Source: Mediterraneibacter massiliensis (GTDB lineage Bacteria; Bacillota; Clostridia; Lachnospirales; Lachnospiraceae). From it: a DNA stretch of 64,000 bases. This document shows, one piece after another, positions 25,452 to 34,194 of the stretch. The first letter of the stretch is position 1; every line of letters begins with the position of its first letter. The position numbers and the translations under genes are program-made. The stretch is from positions 1,017,353 to 1,081,352 of the forward strand of contig NZ_LN913001.1 in NCBI RefSeq assembly GCF_001487105.1, written 5' to 3'. The notes beneath the pieces were generated by a model that was given only the letters and a program-made list of their open reading frames with translations, did not search any database and was not told the DNA's origin.

Positions 25452-26198
25452 ATGGAAGTACAGGATATTTTAGAGCAGGTGAAAACGGGGGATATGTCGG
25501 TGGAGGAAGCGGCACAGTACCTGCGCAGAGCGCCTTTTGAAGAAATGGGATATGCAAAGTTGGATGTACACAGAAAACTGCGTTCGGGTTTTGCGGAGGT
25601 TATATTTTGCAGCGGCAAAGCAGATGAACATTTGCTCCATATTTATAAAAAGCTGTATGAAGAAGATGGCGAAGTTTTTGGAACTCGTGCGTCGAAAGAG
25701 CAGTATCAGCTAGTGAAAACCATACTTCCGGATATAGAGTATGATGAGATCTCCCATATTTTGAAGTTGGAGAAGAAAGGAAAAAAGCGTATCGGGAAGA
25801 TCGCTGTCTGTACGGCAGGAACGGCAGATATTCCGGTGGCGGAAGAAGCGGCGCAGACGGCGGAGTATTTTGGAAGCCATGTGGAGAGGATCTATGATGT
25901 AGGTGTCAGTGGGATCCATCGTCTGATGTCCAGACTGGATGTGATACAGAGCGCGAATTGTGTGGTTGCAGTGGCAGGCATGGAAGGGGCGCTTGCCAGT
26001 GTGATGGGAGGTCTGGTGGATAAGCCTGTGATCGCGGTTCCTACTTCTGTAGGATATGGTGCAAATTTAAATGGTTTATCGGCATTGCTGACGATGATCA
26101 ACTCCTGTGCCAATGGGATTGCAGTGGTAAATATTGATAATGGTTATGGAGCAGGCTATATTGCTACACAGATCAATAGATTGGGGGCAAAAAGATGA
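25452..26198 (+). CDS. larB: Nickel-pincer cofactor biosynthesis protein LarB
   Basis: A 248-residue enzyme that carboxylates and hydrolyses nicotinic acid adenine dinucleotide, the first step to the nickel-pincer nucleotide used by LarA. The C-terminal half is related to PurE (AIR carboxylase): GIHRLMSR, AGMEGALASVMGGLVDKPVIAVPTS and SCANGIAVVNIDNGYGAG. Cys219 lies in the position expected for the catalytic Cys of LarB. The stop overlaps the start of larC-larE by four bases (ATGA), so the two proteins are made together. Its client here is most simply the LarA encoded at 13.9-15.2 kb. Confidence 0.92.
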   Translation: MEVQDILEQVKTGDMSVEEAAQYLRRAPFEEMGYAKLDVHRKLRSGFAEVIFCSGKADEHLLHIYKKLYEEDGEVFGTRASKEQYQLVKTILPDIEYDEISHILKLEKKGKKRIGKIAVCTAGTADIPVAEEAAQTAEYFGSHVERIYDVGVSGIHRLMSRLDVIQSANCVVAVAGMEGALASVMGGLVDKPVIAVPTSVGYGANLNGLSALLTMINSCANGIAVVNIDNGYGAGYIATQINRLGAKR

Positions 26199-28414
26199 AA
26201 CAGACATTATATCTGGAATGTTATACAGGGATCAGCGGAGACATGGTGGTGGCGGCGCTTCTGGATCTGGGGGCGGATGAAGCGGTGTTAGATAAAGTGC
26301 TTGCGAGCCTTCCCTTAGACGGATTTTCGACTCGTATCAGTCGGGTCAAAAGGGCTGGGATAGACGCCTGTGATTTTGCGGTTCTTTTAGATGAACAGCA
26401 TGAAAATTATGATCACGATATGGAATATCTGTATGGAACACAGGAAGAACATATACATCCGGGGCATACACATACAGGGCATACACATACAGGACATATG
26501 CATACAGAGCATTCTCATGGCGAGCACGGCCATGCTCAACAGGGGCATGATCATGTACACAGAAGGTTAAAAGATATATTGGAAATCATCGATCACGCAG
26601 AAATGACGGAAGGAGCGAGGAAAAAAGCAATACGTATTTTCCATATTCTTGCTCAGGCAGAAGCGAAGGCACATGGGACCGACAAAGAACATGTGCATTT
26701 TCATGAAGTGGGAGCTGTAGACTCCATTGTAGATATCATAGCGGCAGCAGTATGTCTGGATAATCTGGGGATTGAGGAGACGATCCTGCCTGTGCTTTAT
26801 GAGGGGACTGGCTTTATCCGGTGTCAGCATGGCTGGATGGCGATACCGGTTCCGGCAGTGGCGGCGACAGCAGAGGCATATGCCCTGCATCTTCATATTA
26901 CGCAGAGAGAGGGAGAATTGGTAACACCGACAGGAGCAGCGATCGCGGCGGCTATCAAAACGACGGATAAACTGCCAGATACATTCTATATCAAAAAGAC
27001 AGGGCTGGGAGCAGGAAAGAGAAACTATGCATATCCCAGTCTGCTGCGGGCGATGTTGATCGAGACAGATGAGGAAGAAAAGGCGGGAGAACGAGACAAT
27101 ATATATAAATTGGAGACAAATATAGACGATTGCACAGGGGAAGTCCTTGGATATGTGATGGAGAGATTGTTTGAAGCAGGGGCAAGAGACGTATACTATT
27201 CTCCAATCTATATGAAGAAGAACCGGCCGGCTTATCAATTGAGTGTTATCTGTACAGAGGAAAGGGTTTCGGCACTGGAAAAGATGATTTTTAAGGAGAC
27301 AACGACGATCGGGATCAGACGGCAGAAAATAGAGCGCGCGGTACTTAAGCGGGAGATACAGACTGTGCAGACTTCTCTGGGGACAGCCAGGGTAAAAGTG
27401 TGCGGTATCGAGGACGGTGATCGTGTTTATCCTGAGTATGAAAGTGTCAGAGCATTGAGCCGACAGCATGATAAATCTTACCAGGAGGTCTATCAGATTA
27501 TTGCGGAGGAATATAAGGAAAAGTTATATCCATCCGGGCACCTCGCAGCACATGACTTACAGGCGGGCATGCTCCGTACGATAAGGTATGATGAAAAGTG
27601 CGCGGCACTTTTTCAAAAAATGAAAGAATGTACGAAGAATGGTGTGGCGGTTGCATTTTCCGGTGGAGTGGACAGCAGTCTGCTTTTAAAGCTTGCCTGT
27701 GAAGCGGCAGATGAAGGACAGAAGGTTTATGCGATCACAGTACATTCCAGGCTGCACCCAGCGGAGGATCTGGAGACGGCGGCGAAGGTGGCAGAAGAAA
27801 TAGGAGCTGTCCATAAAATTGTTTTTGTAGATGAATTGAAGGAAGCAGGCATTTCTGACAATCCGAAAGAACGCTGTTATCTTTGTAAGAAATATATATT
27901 TCAAAAAATGATAAAAACGGCGGCAGAACTAGGAGTTAACTGTCTGGTAGAAGGAACCAATGAAGATGATCTGCATGTATACAGACCGGGAATACAGGCC
28001 ATTAAGGAACTCGGGATTTTAAGCCCGCTGGCAGAATGTGGGATGACGAAGAAGGAAATAAGAGAGTTGGCACAGACTTATCAGATTTCTGTGGCAAAAC
28101 GTCCATCCGGTCCTTGTCTGGCTACCCGTTTTCCTTATGGGACAAAACTGTCCTATGAGCGGATGGAACAAGCGGAACAAGGGGAACGTTTTTTGCAATC
28201 CCTAGGTTTTTCTACAGTCAGGCTGCGGGTTCATGGGAAACTTGCCAGAATAGAGGTAAAGGCGGCAGAATTAGGCGAGGTACTGAAAAGAAAAAAGGAG
28301 ATCATACAATACTTAAAAGGACTCGGTTATGTATATATTTCGATCGATCTAGAAGGCTTTCGATCTGGCAGCATGGATGCAGATATAGAAGATGGAGAGA
28401 AAGATGAGACATAA
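26195..28414 (+). CDS. larC-larE: LarC-LarE fusion: nickel insertion protein and pincer sulfur-transfer enzyme
   Basis: A 739-residue two-domain protein. Residues 1 to about 440 are LarC (CTP-dependent nickel insertase, DUF111), with GISGDMVVAALLDLGA near the N terminus and EVGAVDSIVDI. A His-rich insert at residues 69-122 (HTHTG-type repeats) likely binds nickel. Residues about 460-735 are LarE, an ATP-dependent sulfur transferase with the PP-loop SGGVDSS (489-495). Cys561-x2-Cys564 and Cys641 match the three-cysteine LarE type thought to hold an iron-sulfur cluster, rather than the single-sacrificial-cysteine type. In Lactobacillus larC is read through a frameshift; here it is one uninterrupted frame. 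The stop overlaps the MATE gene. Confidence 0.92.
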   Translation: MKQTLYLECYTGISGDMVVAALLDLGADEAVLDKVLASLPLDGFSTRISRVKRAGIDACDFAVLLDEQHENYDHDMEYLYGTQEEHIHPGHTHTGHTHTGHMHTEHSHGEHGHAQQGHDHVHRRLKDILEIIDHAEMTEGARKKAIRIFHILAQAEAKAHGTDKEHVHFHEVGAVDSIVDIIAAAVCLDNLGIEETILPVLYEGTGFIRCQHGWMAIPVPAVAATAEAYALHLHITQREGELVTPTGAAIAAAIKTTDKLPDTFYIKKTGLGAGKRNYAYPSLLRAMLIETDEEEKAGERDNIYKLETNIDDCTGEVLGYVMERLFEAGARDVYYSPIYMKKNRPAYQLSVICTEERVSALEKMIFKETTTIGIRRQKIERAVLKREIQTVQTSLGTARVKVCGIEDGDRVYPEYESVRALSRQHDKSYQEVYQIIAEEYKEKLYPSGHLAAHDLQAGMLRTIRYDEKCAALFQKMKECTKNGVAVAFSGGVDSSLLLKLACEAADEGQKVYAITVHSRLHPAEDLETAAKVAEEIGAVHKIVFVDELKEAGISDNPKERCYLCKKYIFQKMIKTAAELGVNCLVEGTNEDDLHVYRPGIQAIKELGILSPLAECGMTKKEIRELAQTYQISVAKRPSGPCLATRFPYGTKLSYERMEQAEQGERFLQSLGFSTVRLRVHGKLARIEVKAAELGEVLKRKKEIIQYLKGLGYVYISIDLEGFRSGSMDADIEDGEKDET

Positions 28415-29711
28415 CAGACGGGAATTTTTTATCTGTGTAATTCCCTCTGTTCTTGCGTTTGCTCTATCAGGTGTCTATGCGATCGTAGATGGTTTTTTTG
28501 TAGGAAACAGCATTGGGGATGTGGGGCTTTCGACGATCAATATCGCCTATCCTGTTACGGCATTGCTGCAGGCAGCAGGCACAGGGATCGGGATGGGAGG
28601 CGCTGTCCAATATGCTATCCGGGCAGCGCAAGGAAAGCAAAAAGAGCAAAATGCGTACTTTAGCGGCACTTTAATTCTGCTTCTTATCAGCAGTTTAAGT
28701 ATTATGTTATTGGCTTTTTTTGCCAGACGTCCAATCCTTATTTTATTGGGGGCGCAAGGAGAGGTGTTTGAACTGGGAGAAGAATATTTGTTTGTGATCA
28801 GTTTAGGCAGTATATTTCAGATATTTGGAACCGGTGTGGTGCCGTTGATCCGGAATATGGGCGGCTCTTTATATGCCATGGGGAGCATGGCAGCAGGATT
28901 TGCGGCAAATATCATATTGGATTATTTCTTTGTGTGGGTGTTCCCGTTTGGGATAAAAGGTGCAGCGGCAGCTACTGTGATCGGACAGGCAGTGACAGCG
29001 GCAGGGGGAATGCTCTATTTTGTCTGGAAAAGGTGCCCCTTTCTCCTTCCGGATGTAAACAGGAAGAAGACAGTATATATGACAATTCTGAAAATTGCTG
29101 TGTCTCCTTTTGGCATTACATTTTCTCCCATGCTTACATTGATGTTGATGAACCGTTTTGCAATGCGGACAGGGGGGACAGAGGCGGTCGCATGTTATGC
29201 CTGTGTGGCATATGTGACAACGATCGTTTATATGCTGCTGCAAGGCGTAGGGGATGGGAGTCAGCCATTGATCAGCCAGTATTATGGACGGCAGGATAAG
29301 GAAAAAATGCGCCATGCGGGATCTATGGCTTATAGGATGGCTGCGGCCGTGGCAGCTGTAAGTGCCGTTGTCTTATATTTTGCGCGGAAAGTGGCAGGCA
29401 GTCTGTTTGGGGCTTCCTCTGCGGTAAATCAAGAAGTGGCAGAGGCGCTGCCGTTTTTTCTTGCAGGTTTTCTTTTTTTATCTTATACAAGGATCACCAC
29501 ATCTGTTTTTTATGCCAGTGAAAAGAGTATACAATCCTATATTTTGGTGTATGCAGAAGCGGTCTTTTTGTTTGTGTTTTTGCTGTTTTTGCCTGACAGG
29601 ATGGGGATAAGCGGACTATGGAGTTCTGTTCTGGGCGCCCAGATAATGACGGCTATTCTTGCAAAGCTGCAAAATAGTTCTTTTGTAAAAAGGAAATGTA
29701 TTGTAAGATAA
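28404..29711 (+). CDS. MATE family efflux transporter
   Basis: A 435-residue membrane protein with about twelve hydrophobic helices in two pseudo-repeats, the MATE fold that exports drugs or metabolites in exchange for sodium or protons. Family features are the N-terminal PSVLAFALSGVYAIVDGFFVGN and the mid-protein TIVYMLLQGVGDGSQPLISQYYGR. The ATG at 28404 was preferred to 28392 because GGAGAG lies just upstream of it. It overlaps the end of larC-larE by 11 bases, so it is co-transcribed with the cofactor genes. Whether it serves that pathway is unknown. Confidence 0.9.
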   Translation: MRHNRREFFICVIPSVLAFALSGVYAIVDGFFVGNSIGDVGLSTINIAYPVTALLQAAGTGIGMGGAVQYAIRAAQGKQKEQNAYFSGTLILLLISSLSIMLLAFFARRPILILLGAQGEVFELGEEYLFVISLGSIFQIFGTGVVPLIRNMGGSLYAMGSMAAGFAANIILDYFFVWVFPFGIKGAAAATVIGQAVTAAGGMLYFVWKRCPFLLPDVNRKKTVYMTILKIAVSPFGITFSPMLTLMLMNRFAMRTGGTEAVACYACVAYVTTIVYMLLQGVGDGSQPLISQYYGRQDKEKMRHAGSMAYRMAAAVAAVSAVVLYFARKVAGSLFGASSAVNQEVAEALPFFLAGFLFLSYTRITTSVFYASEKSIQSYILVYAEAVFLFVFLLFLPDRMGISGLWSSVLGAQIMTAILAKLQNSSFVKRKCIVR

Positions 29712-29809
29712 AAAGGCATGCCCATCCGGGCATCCCGTAATTTATGCCTTGCAGGCGGGCGTGCTGCGCATCATACGGTATATATATGATCAAGAAAGAG
29801 GGAGTAATG

Positions 29810-30967
29810 ATGAATAAAAAAGAAGTATTAGAGATACGAAAACAATTTACACCTGCCAATTGTGCGATCACAAGAATCTGCGGGTGTTATGTAGATCATG
29901 AAAAGAATAAAAAGATGGAAGCCAAGGAGGCTTTTTTGTCTTTGCCGGAGGAAGAGGCATTTAAATATTTTGATATATTTAAGAAGACTCTATCCGGGAC
30001 AATGGGAAAGAATATGCTCAACATGTCGTTTCCACTGGATGCCGAAATGCCGGGCGGCACACAGGAATTTTTGCTGAAGCTGAAAAACAGTAAATTGGAA
30101 GATGATATGCTTCTGGAAGAATTTTATGATAAAGTGATCGAAAGTTACATATATGAAGAAAATTATTATATTATACTGATCCATGCAATGTATGATATAC
30201 CGGGAAAATCGTCAGACGGAATAGAGATGTTCGATGCATCGGATGAAGTATATGAATATCTCCTGTGCAGTATCTGTCCGGTTTCTCTTTCGAAAGCCGG
30301 ACTCTCCTACAATGCGCAGGATAACCGTATTGAGGAAAGAGTGAGGGATTGGGTGGTGGATATGCCGGACAAAGGGTTCTTATTCCCAGCGTTTACAGAT
30401 CGCAGCACAGATCTTCATGGAGTACTGTATTATACGAAAAAATCGGAAGATCTGCAGCCGGAGATGGCTGAACATGTACTGGGAGCATCTATGCCAATGT
30501 CCGCGGACACACAAAAGGAGACGTTTCAGATGATCATAGAAGATACCTTGGGAGAAGATGGAGATTATGAGACGGTCCGGAATATCCATGAGACACTTCA
30601 TGAAATGATAGAGGAGCATAAGGAAGAACCGGAACCACTGGTGTTAGACAAGACAGATGTGAAAAAGATTTTTGAAAAAAGCGGAGTTTCTAACGAGAAA
30701 ATGGAGGGCTTCGAAAAGAATTTTGAAGAAAATGCAGGAGAAAAAGCCTCTCTTTTGGCATCCAACATTACCGAAGTAAGGAAATTTAATATTGAGACTC
30801 CGGACGTGGTGATCAAAGTCAATCCTGAGCGGGCAGATTTGGTAGAAACCAGGATTATAGATGGAAGACAATGCCTCGTAATACCGGTAGATGATCACAT
30901 AGAAGTAAATGGGATACAGGTAAAAACAATAAAAAGAGAAGAAATAAGAAGTTCATCCATAAAGTAG
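29810..30967 (+). CDS. DUF4317 family protein
   Basis: A 385-residue cytosolic protein of unknown function from the DUF4317 family, which I know from Clostridia. The N terminus MNKKEVLEIRKQFTPANCAITRICGCYVD (written here only as a region) is typical: the stretch FTPANCAITRICGCYVD is at residues 13-29. There are no membrane segments or recognisable catalytic motifs. The ATG at 29810 follows GAGGGAG at normal spacing; 29807 is an alternative. It has its own strong terminator and no functional partner nearby. Confidence 0.78.
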   Translation: MNKKEVLEIRKQFTPANCAITRICGCYVDHEKNKKMEAKEAFLSLPEEEAFKYFDIFKKTLSGTMGKNMLNMSFPLDAEMPGGTQEFLLKLKNSKLEDDMLLEEFYDKVIESYIYEENYYIILIHAMYDIPGKSSDGIEMFDASDEVYEYLLCSICPVSLSKAGLSYNAQDNRIEERVRDWVVDMPDKGFLFPAFTDRSTDLHGVLYYTKKSEDLQPEMAEHVLGASMPMSADTQKETFQMIIEDTLGEDGDYETVRNIHETLHEMIEEHKEEPEPLVLDKTDVKKIFEKSGVSNEKMEGFEKNFEENAGEKASLLASNITEVRKFNIETPDVVIKVNPERADLVETRIIDGRQCLVIPVDDHIEVNGIQVKTIKREEIRSSSIK

Positions 30968-30975
30968 CGCATAAA

Positions 30976-31045
30976 ATGTGTATTTTGCATGGTCCGTCAG
31001 GGATTTGCCGAAATTTTTCGCTCATGCAAAATACACATATTTTTT
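30976..31045 (+). terminator. Long-stem terminator after the DUF4317 gene
   Basis: ATGTGTATTTTGCATG (30976-30991) and CATGCAAAATACACAT (31023-31038) form a perfect 16-bp stem, followed by ATTTTTTA. It may also serve the opposite-strand gene that ends at 31073. Confidence 0.85.
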
Positions 31046-31072
31046 ACGCCATTTTATCAGTTGAATTCTAAT

Positions 31073-31366
31073 TTAATGTTTTTGCCTTTGGAAGAGATTG
31101 TTTGTCATTTGTATTGTTCTATTGATTTGTTCCTGTTCTTCTTTTGATTTCCCTTCTTTTAGTATTTCAAAGATAAGGGAAGCTTCATTGGGGGTAAAGC
31201 TTAAGCCTTTTTTATTTGCATTTGTGATGAGTGCAAGCAGGATCGGAGCCAGTTCTTTGCCAGATTTTCCGGCAGTCTGTTGTGCCGCCAATTTGATCAG
31301 TTCTAATTTGGCGGGATCCATATTTTTCATAGCCGGATGGTTGAGCCATTCATTCAATCGTATCAT
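31073..31366 (-). CDS. Small conserved hypothetical protein
   Basis: A small soluble helical protein of about 94 to 97 residues. Its recognisable features are LNHPAMKNMDPAKLELI, KSGKELAPILLALITNANKKG and a C-terminal Glu/Lys-rich helix. I recall similar proteins only as uncharacterised Lachnospiraceae families. The start is uncertain: the ATG at 31366 abuts its GGAG, so the in-frame TTG at 31357 is also possible. It overlaps the 3' end of the upstream gene, so the two are translationally coupled and probably act together. Confidence 0.65.
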   Translation of the reverse strand: MIRLNEWLNHPAMKNMDPAKLELIKLAAQQTAGKSGKELAPILLALITNANKKGLSFTPNEASLIFEILKEGKSKEEQEQINRTIQMTNNLFQRQKH

Positions 31367-31874
31367 CTCCTTTTTGTGATTTTTGTATGTTAGTAATATC
31401 ATTATTGGAAAATAGAGAATTATATGTCTCAAACATTTCTTTTTGTTCAGGAGTAAGCATTCCCATCATCATATCCATTGGAGAAATGCCCATCTGCGGA
31501 TGAGAGTTTTCGGATCCAGAGTCAGCAGGAGCATAGGATTCTTGAAACACTTTCAGCATTTCCATCATCTGCATCATATTAGAAAATTGTTCCAGAGCAG
31601 AAGATTCTTCCGGGGGAAGATAGGGTGCCATATCATCCAATATTTCTGCCGGGGAAGAGGGGAAAGGCTTGCTAAACGTCTGAGAGTGCAAGGCAGGACC
31701 GCGTTTTTGGAAAAAGGCCAGTGTCTCTTTTAATTCGACAAATTTGATAAAGGTTCCCAATATTTGCTGCCCCGATACAGGCGTGTAGGGGAGTATAAGT
31801 TTTAATGTCTGAAGTATAGGAGGGGTGACGAGAGCATCAAAAGGGGTCATCAGTCTGGGCGTTTTTTTCTCCAT
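31350..31874 (-). CDS. Hypothetical protein with Met-rich C-terminal region
   Basis: A 174-residue protein I do not recognise. The N-terminal half (KTPRLMTPFDALVTPPILQ) is followed by a Pro/Ser segment, a Met/Gln-rich helix (SNMMQMMEMLKVFQ) and a second Met-rich stretch (SPMDMMMGMLTPEQKEMFE). No signal peptide or membrane helix is present. The ATG at 31874 follows CCAGGAGCG. It overlaps the next small gene by about 10 to 17 bases. The pair lies between DUF4317 and a cysteine-rich peptide gene. Confidence 0.65.
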   Translation of the reverse strand: MEKKTPRLMTPFDALVTPPILQTLKLILPYTPVSGQQILGTFIKFVELKETLAFFQKRGPALHSQTFSKPFPSSPAEILDDMAPYLPPEESSALEQFSNMMQMMEMLKVFQESYAPADSGSENSHPQMGISPMDMMMGMLTPEQKEMFETYNSLFSNNDITNIQKSQKGDDTIE

Positions 31875-32015
31875 AAGCGCTCCTGGATACAGCGTTATAA
31901 ATATATATGTCTTTGGAAGCAAAAATATGATTTCGCCGGGACGGCATAGGGGAGGCACACGCATATATTGTACGTTACATATTGTAATAAGAAGATAAAA
32001 AATGGTGCGTATAAT

Positions 32016-32162
32016 ATGAAAAGAAGATTGATCATTGATGGAAATGCGGTTTATGAATTAGATGAGGAATGTATGCTTCAAAAAAAGAAGGAGGAGAAAA
32101 AAGAACAGACGAATACAGACAAAAGTGTGAAACAAACCAAAAAAACGGACTCAACAGAATAA
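32016..32162 (+). CDS. Small hypothetical protein, lysine-rich C terminus
   Basis: A 48-residue protein beginning MKRRLIIDGNAVYELDEECM and ending in a Lys/Glu/Thr-rich tail. The start ATG at 32016 has only a weak ribosome binding site, but the N-terminal pattern looks like a conserved small Clostridial protein rather than random sequence. It is divergent from the hypothetical gene at 31350-31874 and shares that intergenic control region. Function is unknown. Confidence 0.45.
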   Translation: MKRRLIIDGNAVYELDEECMLQKKKEEKKEQTNTDKSVKQTKKTDSTE

Positions 32163-32296
32163 AGACAAGAGAAAATCGTTCTTTGACTGAAGGCAAGGAT
32201 GTTGAGACAACATCGTATCGACAGTTATAAAACTTGAATTTTAGCATGTATATAAAGAATGACAGTATTACTGGAGAGCACAGAAAAAAATAAAAG

Positions 32297-32337
32297 GCTG
32301 CGGCTTGGGCGGATGTTTTACCCGCCCAAGCCGCAGC
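32297..32337 (-). terminator. Terminator of the cysteine-rich peptide gene
   Basis: GCTGCGGCTTGGGCGG (32297-32312) and CCGCCCAAGCCGCAGC (32322-32337) form a perfect 16-bp stem. On the minus strand it is followed by a TTTTATTTTTT tract. Confidence 0.9.
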
Positions 32338-32364
32338 TTGTTAAAATCAGTGATCACATATGGA

Positions 32365-32574
32365 TCAGCATCCACAGCCGTTATTTCCGAAACCGCCGCA
32401 GCAGCACAGAAGTAAGATGATCCACAGGCAGCTGTCATTGCCGCCGAAACCGCCGCCAAAACCATTTCCACATCCGCCGCAGCAGCAAAGCAGGATAATG
32501 ATCCACAGACAGGAAGACATTCCGCCTCCATTTTCGCATCCGCATCCACAGTTTGTAGCACTTAATTCACTCAT
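32365..32574 (-). CDS. Cysteine/glycine-rich peptide with an internal duplication
   Basis: A 69-residue protein made of two similar halves, each reading roughly SCLWIIILLCCCGG followed by a Gly/Phe/Asn-rich stretch, with CGCGC-type clusters at both ends. Each half holds a hydrophobic segment long enough to enter a membrane. The ATG at 32574 follows GGAGG at 7 bases, and a very strong terminator follows the stop, so it is a real and probably abundant transcript. Similar products are sometimes called chorion-class high-cysteine or YjcZ-like sporulation proteins; I cannot decide. A spore-coat or envelope role is a guess. Confidence 0.72.
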   Translation of the reverse strand: MSELSATNCGCGCENGGGMSSCLWIIILLCCCGGCGNGFGGGFGGNDSCLWIILLLCCCGGFGNNGCGC

Positions 32575-32673
32575 ATTGAAATCCTCCAAATATGTTTATT
32601 TACAGTTACATAATATGCCTCTTCAGAGAATGTGTGAGGAAAAAGAAAAAACATTTTAATACCATTTTAATAG

Positions 32674-33234
32674 GGGCTGCCAGACATGGACGGGATCGAA
32701 GTGATACAAAAGATACGTACATGGTCTGTCGTGCCGATTATTGTCATCAGTGCAAGAAGTGATGATCAGGATAAGGTAGATGCATTGGATGTCGGGGCAG
32801 ATGATTATCTGACAAAGCCGTTCAGTGTGTAAGAACTGCTTGCAAGACTGCGTTCTACGCTACGGAGGCTGCAATATTTGTTGCATACAGAGTCTGTCAA
32901 TGCGAGCGTTTTTTATAATGGAGAACTTATGATTGATTATGGAGCCGGAACAGTATCTGTAGAAGGGCGTGAAATACATTTGATGCCGCTGGAATATAGT
33001 CTTCTTTGCCTGTTGGCACAGAATGTGGGAAAGGTCCTGACCTATCAGTTCATCTTAGATAAGGTGTGGGTTAATGCGCTGGAAAGCGATATGTCCTCTT
33101 TGCGGGTATACATGGCATCTTTGAGAAAAAAGATCGAGAAAGATACGGCGCACCCTCAATATATACAGACGCATATAGGGATAGGTTACCGAATGATCAA
33201 GGTGGAAGATAAGGCGACATCTGGTCAGGGGTAA
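32674..33234 (+). pseudogene. Relic of a KdpE-like OmpR-family response regulator
   Basis: In one reading frame the sequence encodes GLPDMDGIEVIQKIRT, then VISARSDDQDKVDALDVGADDY and LTKPFSV, an internal TAA stop at 32830-32832, and then ELLARLRSTLRRLQ. An almost complete winged-helix DNA-binding domain follows, ending at QTHIGIGYRMIKVEDK. The first ~50 receiver residues, including the phosphoacceptor Asp region, are missing. The C-terminal domain alone is open from 32878, but without a receiver it is not expected to work normally. No histidine kinase is adjacent. Confidence 0.85.
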
Positions 33235-33289
33235 AGAAAATAAACACTTTTCGATGTAAGATTCATATTCTGGTAAAAAAGGTGTTTGT

Positions 33290-33394
33290 ATGAGATGGGT
33301 AAAAGAAACGACAGGATACTGGTGTGAAGATACCATATCCGGCAAGTATATAGGACAGGGTGTATGTGCGGCGATATTAGATACGGGGGAATGA
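33290..33394 (+). pseudogene. 5' fragment of a subtilisin-family (S8) serine protease, split by the mobile element
   Basis: Starting at an ATG behind AAAGGTGTTTG, this encodes MRWVKETTGYWCEDTISGKY and then IGQGVCAAILDTG, the N terminus of a subtilase up to the catalytic Asp31-Thr-Gly33 motif. The frame then enters the mobile element and stops after one more residue. The missing part begins at 47672. Joining bases 33290-33388 to 47672-48499 gives an open frame of 308 residues with the whole Asp31/His63/Ser253 triad. Confidence 0.88.
33381..33394. other. Left junction (attL-like)
   Basis: The sequence ATACGGGG (33381-33388) belongs to the protease gene and continues as GAATGAG in the element. 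The reconstructed empty site is ATACGGGGATAGC. Confidence 0.75.
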
Positions 33395-33677
33395 GTTAAT
33401 ATATTGTTAAGTTAGAAAGAACCCAGTAAATATAAGGGTTTCACTGACTTTTGTCCTACGAAAAAATGAGAAATACCATGATAATTTTGATGATGAGTAC
33501 CGGTGTCAGAAGTCAAAATTGAGTGGTGAAAAGGCGGCTTGCAATAATATAACTCATGGTAGTTGGAATATGAATATACTGCTTGCCTATGTGATGTGGA
33601 GTTCTTTCTCGCCCGGAAGAATAATGTATTATGTAGCAATGTTGTGAGTTATATTTGTGAAGTAAAACGAAAGAAAG
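33395..33677. other. Left end of the element, non-coding
   Basis: I see no credible gene. TGTCCTACGA at 33452-33461 is the inverse of TCGTAGGACA at 37329-37338, just ahead of the recombinase genes, and flanking bases (TTTCA and TGAC) are also similar. This may be a recombinase binding site. Confidence 0.5.
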
Positions 33678-34067
33678 GTGATATGGGAGTTGAAAAAGAC
33701 AATTTATGAAAGAATGGGTGGTACATATATCAGACATGGTGATTATCTTATCCCTAGTCTTGCCTTACCAGCAGAGAAAGAAACGAGACAGATGGGAGTA
33801 TGGGGACAACGGCATTTGCAGTATCTAAAGGAATATCGTAAAGATGTATATTTAGAGTTGCTTACGGGTGGCAGATTGAATGATTATCTGGCTGACATTG
33901 ATGAACAGGCTCAGGAACGTTTTGAAGGGCTCGTAGAGCAATTAAAACAGGCACAGGGGATAACGGAACAGCTAAAGACTAAAAATGCATTAGAATGGAT
34001 ACGGAGAATGAATTACATACACACGAGTGCCAGGGAATTTGTGGAGAAAGAAATTATCTTTGCGTAA
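33678..34067 (+). CDS. tnpV: TnpV-family transposon-encoded protein
   Basis: A 129-residue protein of the TnpV family found on Tn4451-like and related elements; its biochemical role is not established. The family pattern is clear: TIYERMGGTYIRHGDYLIPSL near the N terminus (written in part), then LEWIRRMNYIHTSAREFVEKEI at the end. The exact start is uncertain. The frame opens with a GTG at 33678, while a TTG at 33690 would give the common MKKTIYE start but has poor ribosome binding site spacing. It is the first gene inside the left end of the element. Confidence 0.82.
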   Translation: MIWELKKTIYERMGGTYIRHGDYLIPSLALPAEKETRQMGVWGQRHLQYLKEYRKDVYLELLTGGRLNDYLADIDEQAQERFEGLVEQLKQAQGITEQLKTKNALEWIRRMNYIHTSAREFVEKEIIFA

Positions 34068-34115
34068 AAAGGATAAGGAGGAGAGAAAATACAATCGAAT
34101 TCTATCCTTATTTTT

Positions 34116-34194
34116 TCTGATATGATAAGATAGACTCAGTTTTAATAATATCAGTATTATTTATATCAGTATTATTAGCGTGTCGTTTTGACAT
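34116..34194. repeat. Long direct repeat, left copy (flanks vapXD-nuclease cassette)
   Basis: About 79 bases, beginning TCTGATATGATAAGAT and containing TTTTAATAATATCAGTATTA. It is clearly similar to 36081-36156, in the same orientation, about 1.96 kb away. The two copies bracket the vapX-like gene, vapD and the nuclease gene. Confidence 0.8.

Noticed and set aside
26455..26560. Short repeats encoding HTHTG units considered as a CRISPR or minisatellite
   Set aside because: They stay in frame inside larC and encode a histidine-rich segment, and there are no spacers.
32360..32659. Open frame of 99 codons on the plus strand rich in Pro/His/Gln
   Set aside because: It is the reverse of the cysteine-rich peptide gene, has no ribosome binding site and its composition follows from that gene.
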